53,378 nucleotides of DNA from Chrysochromulina parva (lineage: Eukaryota > Haptophyta > Prymnesiales > Chrysochromulinaceae). The DNA lies in assembly GCA_002887195.1 (NCBI GenBank), contig PJAB01000045.1:1-53378 (forward strand), in the 5' to 3' direction. The notes below the pieces were generated by a model that searched no databases, was not told where the DNA came from, and saw nothing but the letters and a program-made list of their open reading frames with translations. Both the position numbers and the translations under genes were made by a program. This document shows positions 46,435 to 53,378 of the stretch, in pieces. Every line of letters begins with the position of its first letter. Position 1 is the first letter of the stretch.

Positions 46435-48502
46435 CTACGGCCTCGGCTTCGTCAGAGGCCGCTCTTCGGTGCTGAAGCGGGCTAGCCTGCTCTCGAGGAC
46501 CGTGCGGCCTCGGGCGGCTGACAGAGCTGTCGGCCGCGGCTTCCGCTTGAGCGCCCCCATCACGAGGGTGCCAGCTATCCCCACAAGTACCCCAGCCGCA
46601 AGGACCTTGAGCGCGTGCTTCGGCGTCAGGATCGGGTTGCTCCCTTCTTGCTCGTCGGCCGGTAGGGAGGGGAAACGCAGCGGGTTCGTGGGCGGACCGT
46701 ACAAATCGGTCGCGATCGCCGCGCCGACGTCGTAACCACGATACCCGAGCACGGGCCCAATCGAGAGAGTCGACCTGAAGCGGGGGGGGGCAATCAGAGG
46801 GGGCAATCAGAGGTCATCAAGGAGGTCATCAGGGAGGCCAATCGAGAGAGTCGACCTGAAGCGGGGGGGCAATCAGAGGGGGCAATCAGAGGTCATCAGG
46901 GAGGTCATCAGGGAGGCCAATCGAGAGAGGCCGTCGACCTGAATTGGTCCATGCCCACAGCAATCAGAGGTCATCAAGGAGGTCATCAAACCTGAATTGG
47001 TCCATGCCCACAAAGTAGATGGAGTCGATCACGCGCGAGCGCGAGCAGCTGTCGATGATCGGAGCCCCCTCGGCGTCGTCCGCGGCACCAAAGGAGGCGG
47101 CCGTGTGAAGCAACCCGTCCTTAGCGCACAGAAAGTCGGCCATGCGGTGGCGAAAGCCGGTCGCGAGAATGACTGCGTCGTAGGCGTGGTGCGTCCCTCC
47201 CGGCGGGGCCGTCGTCGCAGCCTCCGTCGTCGCAGCCTCCGCCGTCGCAGCCTCCGCCGTCGCAGCCTCCGCCGTCGCAGCCTTCATCGTTGCAGCCTCC
47301 GCTGTCAAACTTTTGGTGGCTCCCGCCCGCGCTGTCACGTGACGCGAGGCCCCCTCCTCGATGACGACGCCCGTGCTCGTGAAGCGCTGGATGCGTCCTC
47401 GCTTGATGCCGACAGCACCGCTCATAATGAGGTCGATGACGCCGTAGCCAACTGCTGCGGATCCGCCGACGATGCCGCCCTCTCCGGGAGAGCGCGGCAG
47501 CCGCTGCTGGTCCACGTCGTACACGGGGATGCGAGGAGCGACGCTCTGCTGCTCGGCGTGCCGCCAGCTCGGTGGCCGCTGGATACCGAAGGGGCCGAGA
47601 TCGACGGAAAGCAGCCTTATGAACTCATCTTGCCCCTCCTGGAAGCGCTCCCATGCGGTGACCACCTTGGCATCCGCCGTGTGCTCGCCAAATGTGCACC
47701 GGTGCAGATCGTGCACCATGCTCTCCGTCGACAGGCTCAAGTACGGAAAGAGACGAAAGATCTGCCCCATCGTGCTGCGTCTCACAAAGTGGCGCGGCCC
47801 GTCCACCAGAATGTCGATCGACTTGGCGCCCGAATGGTGCAGCGCCACGGCGAGTTCGGCCGCGGAGTTGCCGCTCCCCACGAGCAGCACGCGCTCGCCT
47901 TTGTACTCGTCGCAGCTCGACACGCTCCACGAATGCCGCAAGGCGCGCCCGCCGTGTGCGGCACGCTCCTCGCTGCCTGGGATGTGGGGAATATGGGGCT
48001 GCCGGTTGAGCCCCGTGGCCACGACGACGCGACGCGCTCGGAGTTCGCGCTTGTCAGTAGCGACGCGCCACGGCCGGTCCTTGTCGACTTCGGGCTCGTG
48101 GCTTATGCGCAGCACCGTCTCGCCAAAGGACATGCATTGTGCGAGTCCCTTGTTCTGGGCATACCGGTTCATGTAGTCACGCACCTCGTGCTTAGTCTTG
48201 AACATCGGGTAGTCGTACGCTAGCCCACCGTCGTGCGGCAGGCGGTGGTGCGGACTGTGCAGCGACAACGCCTCGTGCCCGCCGAGCCAGAATGCCCCGC
48301 ACTCTGGGCCCTGCTCGATGATTTGCACGCGGCTGTGGTCCAGGCCATCGTTGTCGCGGCATGCCCCTGCGTGGCTTGCGAGGCCGGCGCCGACTGAGAC
48401 GCCCACAAAGCCTGCTCCTATCACTAGCACGTCGAAGTTGTGAGTCTCCGTGGCCGTGGCCGTCGCCGTCGTCGTCGCCATCGCAGGCGCCGTCGCGGGC
48501 AT
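46435..48502 (-). CDS. FAD-dependent (flavin-containing type) monooxygenase with C-terminal anchor
   Basis: Minus-strand exons 46992-48502 and 46435-46774 (616 aa, phase-2 junction). The FAD site is VLVIGAGFVGVSVGAGL; an NADPH-binding VLLVGSGNSAAELAVAL follows a RALRHSWS segment at the place of the FMO fingerprint; VVVATGLNRQPHIPHIPG and AVILATGFRHRM are the ATG-type motifs. FMOs oxygenate N or S atoms in small substrates. An Ala/Thr/Glu repeat (ATAEAATAEA) interrupts the C-terminal third. The exon join changes FVGMDQF plus a repeat-coded tail into FVGMDQFRSTLSIGPVLGYR, followed by a membrane helix (LKVLAAGVLVGIAGTLVMGA) and RKPRP, a typical FMO-like C-terminal anchor. ATG at 48502; a TTG at 48514 is also open. 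Confidence 0.8.
46775..46991 (-). other. Predicted 217-nt intron: three back-to-back GT...CAG units
   Basis: On the minus strand: unit I 46991-46939 (ends with a 19-nt copy of the exon end, TGGGCATGGACCAATTCAG), unit II 46938-46856, unit III 46855-46775. Units II and III are near-identical (GTCGAC...CTCTCTCGATTGGCC, TGATGACCTCC repeats, TGATTGCCCCC, CGCTTCAG). The next exon also starts GTCGACTCTCTCGATTGG. Confidence 0.85.
47208..47308 (-). repeat. 15-bp tandem repeat (AATAE) in the monooxygenase
   Basis: GCCTCCGCCGTCGCA and variants, about six copies, encode ATAEAATAEA-type Ala/Glu/Thr repeats. Confidence 0.85.
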
Positions 48503-48695
48503 TTTTGAACTCAAAGTGTCGAGCTAACGGCCTGGCAATAAGCCAGGTTGCTTGGGTCACCCGGTCATCTAACGTGGATATGGCCCTCATCAAAACTCGT
48601 TGTGCGGAGCAGCCTCGTGCTCGGCTTTCCAAAAGTGAAAGGCTGCGGATAACGTGCGAGTGGCAGTGCGACGACCGTCCAATCCAGACGCGTCC

Positions 48696-51416
48696 ATGCC
48701 GCCGGCACAAAAGCCGCATAAGGAGCAGAATGCCTCACCTGCTAAAGCTCCCAGTCGATTCAAGTCGCCCGCAAGGCCTCAAACGCCATCAAAGAAGGAT
48801 GAGGTGGGCCGAGCGTCACCAGGGAGAAAGGCGCTGAGTGGCACCGCTGCGCAGGGTGGATCGCAGGCCAAAAGCTCGCCAGCAAAGGCGCCAAAGGCAA
48901 AGGCGCCTTCGCCGCGAAGGCCGCCGACATCGAAGCCGACGGAGGAAGCCGCACCAGCACGGCCGACTGGAGCGAATGCTGGAAAAGGGGAGGCGCCGAC
49001 GACGAGTGGAACCACGGCTGCGCAGGGTGGATCGCAGCAGGCCAAAAGCACGCCAGCAAAGGCGCCAAAAGCAAAGGCGCCTTCGCCGCGAAGGCCGCCG
49101 ACATCGAAGCCGACGGAGGCCGAATCATTCAAGAAGGGTGCTGGAGGAGCTACCTCGTCCGAAGGATCATTCAAGAAAGTCGTTGGCGACGCAATTCTCA
49201 AGGCGGATGTATCGGCCGGGGCCAACAAGCTCCTCTTGCGCATGCTGGATCCAAGGGCACGTGGGCTCGCCGCCGCATCGTACGCGATTCGCGTAAACAA
49301 GACATTTGGCTGGAACAGATCCCCCGCGGAGCTACTCTATCATGAGAAGCCGGAGGAGCTTGTGGTGCAAGTCGACGCGGCTCACGACCATTCGACGGTC
49401 TCGGCGCTGCAGCTCTCACGCAACGTGACGCTCGTAGCCGTGCGCCGTCCCAAGAGCAATAAAACCAACGTGGGCACGCTGCCCTCTACCAAGGTGGAGA
49501 TGGGTGACGAGCTTGTCCTCAAAGGCCTGCCATACCAGCTTGCGGCCGTGGCGGTGGAAAAGTCGAAGAAGCTCGTGCTCGCTCCGCGGCACGATCGCGA
49601 CAAGATCACGAAAGAGATCCAACGGGAGCGCCAAGCCCTCATCTGCGCGGCCGAAACTCTTAAGAAGGCTCTTGTTCCCGTCGTGCGTCACAAGATGGAA
49701 AGCATACGGGCCAAGCGGCGTATTCATGATGCTGCACGCCGACTGCAGTGCGTGCGGCGTGGCCAGCTGCAGCGCCGCGAGACGAAGCCGATGCTAGAGG
49801 CACACCGAGCCACGCAGCGGGCGGCCAAGCTGCGCTCGCGGCGGCTGATGGCTGCACTGCTCGCAGCTGTACACAATGAGCCAATCTGCACCAAAGCATG
49901 CTTCGAGCCTACGGCCGCAGAGGATGCGATTGAGAGCCTGGCGGCGCAGCGCGCGTGGGCGACTTCGCATCCGGGCCTGAGCTTGCGCTACACCACGCAG
50001 GCGGCCACGAGCAAAGCGCACACGGCGAGCATCAACCGGTACCTCGGTGCGGCGCCGGAGGCGAAGAAGCGCAAGCCAGCTCTCCCGCTCTCTCCCTTGG
50101 GAGTGCTGAGCACAGGGGCGTTGGAGATGACTGCGACGGTCGACAAGCGTGTGAATAACATGACTGTCGGGCAGCTCGCGCTGCCGAAGTCGGTCACGGT
50201 CGTGCGCACGACCGTCAACAAGCGAACGGTACCCGTCAAGAATCAAAGCGCACTCAATGCTATGAAGCTCCTTGTGGGTGACGCGCTCGTGCTGCGCGGC
50301 TTGCCCCACCACGTCGCCGCCGTCTGCGACGTCAAGGGAGGTGCTCTGTGCATCACGCCGGCCAAGGAACGCAAGGGCGGAGCCGAGCTCAAGCGGCAGC
50401 GGCTCAGCATGGTCACCTCGGCCTCGCGACTCGCGTCCACTTTGCAGGGGCTCGCTCGGCAGAAGCTCGCGCTGCGCCTCGAGCATCGTGAGGCTCACGC
50501 CGCCCTCGTGATTCAGATCGAGTGGGCCACGTTTGCGGCGAAGAAGAGGCAGTCGGAGCTCGTCCGGTTCAAGGAGCGTTCACAGCGCGCGCTGAAAGCG
50601 GCAGTGTTGGTGGTTCCCAGTTCCGTTAGTTCCGTGGCTCTCGGCGCCGCATCGCGGGCGGCTCCCATTGTTTATCCAGTTGAGGAGGTCACGGTGGCAG
50701 CAGTTGATGAGGCAGTGGCGGCCGAGAAGGCGGCGGCCGAGACGGCTGCGGCCGAGGAGGCTGAGGCCGAGAAAGCTGTTGCCGAGAAGGCTGCGGCCGA
50801 GGCTGCTACGGGTGTTGCATCCGACGAAGAGGATGAGGAGGATGAGGTCCCGGCGGGTGCCGCGGCCTTTGCCGCGGCTTTTGCGATGGCGTCGAAGGAG
50901 GCCGAGAAGGAGGCGCTGCGCGATGAGCTCGCGCGTGAGCTTCCCCCGTCCGCTCGGCCGGGACAGGTGACCCCTCGACTTGGGGGAGATGGCGGGCTGC
51001 CGGCGAGGGTCGGTCCATTGCTCGGCCTTCCGACGACGCCGACCGTCCTTCGCCCACGGTGCGTCACGCCGATCGACATGGGCTTCAAAGTGGGCATGAA
51101 GCCGACAGGGTACGAGACGGACGACGAGTCCGAAGAGGAGGAAGAGTACCAGGACGAGGAGGACGAGGACGAGGAGGACGAAGAGGATCAGGAGGAGGCA
51201 GAGGAAAAAAGTTCGGCCAATCTCTTCGCAGAGCTTTTCGGCAGGCCCGCCAAACTTGCGCCCTCCTCCCCCCCGAAGTTAGCGTCTTCCCCCAGCAAGC
51301 TGCCGCCGGTGCCACCCCCTCAGGCCAGCTCACCTCCAGTCATGCGCACTGGCGGCTTTTGCGCCGCCGCGCCAACATCGTCTTGGGCTGGTGCGTGGCC
51401 AGAGATGCAGCCATGA
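48696..51416 (+). CDS. Protein with two RCK_C (TrkA-C)-like domains, basic repeats and acidic tail
   Basis: 906 aa. The N-terminal third has two copies of AKAPKAKAPSPRRPPTSKPT. Two similar domains follow: ~213-285 (EELVVQVDAAHDHSTVSALQ...VTLVAVRRPKSN...LPSTKVEMGDELVLKGLPYQ) and ~473-550 (LEMTATVDKRVNNMTVGQLA, VTVVRTTVNKRTVP, MKLLVGDALVLRGLPHHVA). The S-x-V-x-x-L, V-x-x-V-R-R, L-x-x-GD-x-L-x-L-x-G pattern is that of RCK_C/TrkA-C, a ligand-binding regulatory domain of bacterial K+ transport and related systems. No transporter or NAD-binding part is present. Each domain is followed by a helical basic stretch with IQ-like RLQCVRRGQLQRRE. The C-terminus has AEKAAAE repeats and a long Asp/Glu run. 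A GTG at 48654 is an earlier alternative start. Confidence 0.6.
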   Translation: MPPAQKPHKEQNASPAKAPSRFKSPARPQTPSKKDEVGRASPGRKALSGTAAQGGSQAKSSPAKAPKAKAPSPRRPPTSKPTEEAAPARPTGANAGKGEAPTTSGTTAAQGGSQQAKSTPAKAPKAKAPSPRRPPTSKPTEAESFKKGAGGATSSEGSFKKVVGDAILKADVSAGANKLLLRMLDPRARGLAAASYAIRVNKTFGWNRSPAELLYHEKPEELVVQVDAAHDHSTVSALQLSRNVTLVAVRRPKSNKTNVGTLPSTKVEMGDELVLKGLPYQLAAVAVEKSKKLVLAPRHDRDKITKEIQRERQALICAAETLKKALVPVVRHKMESIRAKRRIHDAARRLQCVRRGQLQRRETKPMLEAHRATQRAAKLRSRRLMAALLAAVHNEPICTKACFEPTAAEDAIESLAAQRAWATSHPGLSLRYTTQAATSKAHTASINRYLGAAPEAKKRKPALPLSPLGVLSTGALEMTATVDKRVNNMTVGQLALPKSVTVVRTTVNKRTVPVKNQSALNAMKLLVGDALVLRGLPHHVAAVCDVKGGALCITPAKERKGGAELKRQRLSMVTSASRLASTLQGLARQKLALRLEHREAHAALVIQIEWATFAAKKRQSELVRFKERSQRALKAAVLVVPSSVSSVALGAASRAAPIVYPVEEVTVAAVDEAVAAEKAAAETAAAEEAEAEKAVAEKAAAEAATGVASDEEDEEDEVPAGAAAFAAAFAMASKEAEKEALRDELARELPPSARPGQVTPRLGGDGGLPARVGPLLGLPTTPTVLRPRCVTPIDMGFKVGMKPTGYETDDESEEEEEYQDEEDEDEEDEEDQEEAEEKSSANLFAELFGRPAKLAPSSPPKLASSPSKLPPVPPPQASSPPVMRTGGFCAAAPTSSWAGAWPEMQP

Positions 51417-51764
51417 AGATGGAGCCCAAGCGACGTTGTACGGTAGGAATCCACTGCGGCTCGACAGATTAATCGACGGATCGGACGGCTTGGCTCGTGC
51501 GAGCTGAGACGTGCTAGCCGCATCGGAGCAAGTTCAAAGGGTGTCTGAATGTGTGTGTGTGTGTGTGTTTTGTAGTACAGTACTACAACGTGTCGGCACG
51601 GGGCGCCGGCGCGGTGTAAACGATACGAGTCGCGTGGTGCAACTGCGAACTGGCATCCCGGACATAGACGAGAACGTTCTGATAGCTCCGGGTGGGATTT
51701 TGGATGGTTTGACTCGCCCGTTTCCTTATTTAGAATGAAAGACGAAACACGCGTCGGCGACTCA
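51417..51764. other. Convergent spacer with (GT)n and a palindrome
   Basis: (GT)9-10 at about 51550-51568 is directly followed by TTGTAGTACAGTACTACAA (51570-51588), a perfect 19-bp palindrome with central A. No gene is seen. Confidence 0.65.
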
Positions 51765-53097
51765 TCAAAAGTCAAAGAGCGCATGCAGGCCGACATCGCT
51801 CTGCCAAATCATCGCGTGGTCGTGCCCCACATTCGCCACCTCGTACAACGCGTGCGTGCTGCCGTTGGTGCCGAACACTGTTTGGAGCGCTTCAAAGTAC
51901 AGCCGGCCACGCTTGAGTCGGAACGGCCCTCCAATCTCGTCTGCACAGGTCACCTCGAGATCGTGTGAGTCACACCTGCACCCCGCATCGCCAGGGTTGC
52001 ACGGGCACGTGTCGTTGTGCCCTTGCAGATAGACGACGTCACGCTTGCCGAAGCGCTCGATCGCAGCGCGATTGCCTCCTGGAGTACCGTTCACATACGG
52101 TGGTAGCCCGCCCTCGAGCCCGAAGTGCCAGGCGTTGTACGTGGGGCAGCTGGCAATCATCGCGTCATCAGGCACTCGCAGTTCCGACCAGTTGTGCACC
52201 CAGCGCCTTGCGTCGATAGCTTGAGGGGTTGGCAGGTACGTGGCGCAGTTGGACGCCAGCAGACGCTATGTCGGGCGGCTCCACGTGAGAATAGATCGCG
52301 TGCCGCTGCACAATCTGGCCGCCACTCGAGTGACCCGCGATCGTGATCGCGCGCAGGCTGCTCCTCGCCCCCAGGCGTCGCGCCGTCCTCAGCAGCTCGC
52401 CCACCATCCGATCGAGAATTTCAAACGAGGACACGGTGGCTCCGGAGCTGGAGGCGGACGGATCGCTCTGCCCGCCGCACCTCCAGCAGCCGTTTGGGTA
52501 GCTTTCGTTCCACCAAGCCACGCCGACCGGAGCGCTATCTTCCTTCTGCATGAAGCGCGGTGCAAAGACGGCTACGCGGCCTGCGAGCTTCGACATGTTG
52601 GCCGCCTTGGCCGCGCTGCAGAAGTAGTCGTCGGCGTTACGGCCGGCACCGTGCTGCGCGATCAGCGCGAGCTCGACGCCTGCCAACTCGCCCGCGATTG
52701 GCCCCACATTGCTGTAATAGGGAAAGCGCAAGCCGTCGCCCAAGTCGAGATACAACAACCACGACTCTGCATGAGGCCATAGAGGGTCGCAGAGGTTGTA
52801 GCGGGGCTGCCAGCCGGCCGTGCCCATTGGAAGTGGCGTATCATCGTCGTTGGCGGCGCTGGCCTCCCATATCTGCGCGATGCAAGCCGGCTCTGGGACC
52901 ATTGTGTCCGGTCTGGTATGCTGGCCACAAGTGTAGCCTGTGCCACACGCTGTCCCATCGCCGCAGCAATCGACTGCCATACCGGCCTCAATCGGCGCGC
53001 ACCCGCCTCTGCTGCCCGGGCATTCAGCGCAGTTCGCGGGGCAGACTCCAGCTTGAGACGCGACCGGGATGGAGAGCACGAGCAGTAGGAGGGGCAT
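51765..53097 (-). CDS. Secreted alpha/beta-hydrolase-like protein with an apparent frameshift
   Basis: The N-terminus (MPLLLLVLSIPVASQAG) is a signal peptide, then a Cys-rich module (CPANCAECPGSRGGC, CGDGTACGTGYTC). The hydrolase part shows LIAQHGAGRNADDYFC, AVFAPRF and nucleophile elbow ITIAGHSSGGQIVQR; the distal frame holds YLQGHNDTCPCNPGDAGCRC and a catalytic-type His in EVANVGHDHAMIW. The two parts are in different frames: the first runs past ANPSSY and would stop at 52168, while the second picks up at DARRWVHNW. A 1-nt insertion or 2-nt deletion near 52213-52218 explains it. This is either a sequencing error or a recent lesion, since both sides remain otherwise open. About 444 residues if intact. 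TTCACA (sense) is 13 nt before the ATG. Substrate unknown. Confidence 0.65.
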
Positions 53098-53251
53098 TTT
53101 GAAACCGTCTGTGAAGTCAAGACGTGAAGACTCGGCCCCTGACCATTTGGGCTTCCGAGGTGGGGCACCTCAGCGTCACCATCGCTCCTTTCATCGAGAC
53201 CGCGCGCGACGTGTCTGTGAGTGAGAGAGAGAAGTTGCCGCGGGCCTAATA

Positions 53252-53263
53252 GGGTACCGGTAC
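53252..53263. promoter_or_regulatory. GGTACCGGTACC palindrome near the right edge
   Basis: A 12-bp perfect palindrome with the TACCGGTA core seen in other spacers of this window. Confidence 0.4.
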
Positions 53264-53378
53264 CTGGGAGGCGCATTATTTCTGGCCTCTACACACTATT
53301 CCGCTCCACCTTGATTTGAAGTCACATTCCACCGTCACGAGGGCTGGGATAGGCTCAAGGGTCAGCGACAGGCTCAGG

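Noticed and set aside
46997..48223. 408-codon plus-strand frame opposite the monooxygenase
   Set aside because: Shadow of a gene with clear FAD and NADPH motifs.
52234..52253. GTACCTGCC...CTCAAG as a 20-nt intron bridging the hydrolase frames
   Set aside because: Too short to be spliced, and it would delete the ANPSS motif; a small indel explains the break better.

Overview
This is GC-rich nuclear DNA from a eukaryotic, flagellated alga with a secondary red-type plastid. A haptophyte is the best guess. The evidence for this is an acyl carrier protein and a Tic22-like protein that both carry signal-peptide-led (bipartite) plastid leaders, several axoneme, centriole and tubulin-modification proteins, an extensin-like Ser-Pro-rich cell-surface protein, very long intron-poor ORFs, and short GT-AG introns, some of them built of minisatellites. 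There is no operon logic. Genes are on both strands with spacers of about 100-700 bp. I see no rRNA, tRNA, CRISPR array, integrase or transposase.

Layout. 1-4.3 kb: the 3' end of a partial gene, an Mpv17/PMP22 protein, an unknown minus-strand gene and a DUF3431-like protein. 4.8-13.4 kb: a ZMYND10-like dynein-assembly factor fused to TPR and CS-like domains, a small spliced membrane protein, an ARM-repeat protein and an unknown acidic protein. 13.7-20.4 kb: a Pro-rich surface protein, plastid ACP, Tic22-like and two unknown genes. 21-29.8 kb: a tubulin-tyrosine-ligase-like enzyme, an ARM/IQ protein, a C2-like coiled-coil protein and a tail-anchored WW-like protein. 30-35.4 kb: an unknown gene, a spliced senescence/spartin-type protein, PLP homeostasis protein and a PHD-type 2-oxoglutarate oxygenase. 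35.6-42.1 kb: a six-exon giant gene with four EF-hands, more than twenty SFI1-type repeats and ankyrin repeats. 42.7-53.1 kb: a one-chain S-formylglutathione hydrolase/class III alcohol dehydrogenase, a glycosyltransferase-like protein, a spliced FAD monooxygenase, a protein with two RCK_C-like domains and a frameshifted secreted hydrolase.

Genes that could work together: ZMYND10/TPR/CS, TTLL, SFI1/EF-hand, the ARM proteins and the C2 protein all point to flagella and centrioles. ACP and Tic22 serve the plastid. The FGH-ADH fusion would carry out two consecutive steps of glutathione-dependent formaldehyde oxidation.

The most unusual content is in the introns and promoters. Introns in unrelated genes share TGATTGCC/TGATGACC repeat arrays, in the sense orientation of their host gene, and identical end sequences. 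They are flanked by direct duplications of exon ends, and several consist of back-to-back GT...AG units with no exon between. This looks like an introner-like family plus intron birth or expansion by tandem duplication. Separately, a TTCACA hexamer lies in sense orientation upstream of at least 15 of 27 start codons, which suggests a core promoter or 5'-UTR element. All joins are inferred by eye from frame continuity and splice consensus; transcripts would be decisive.
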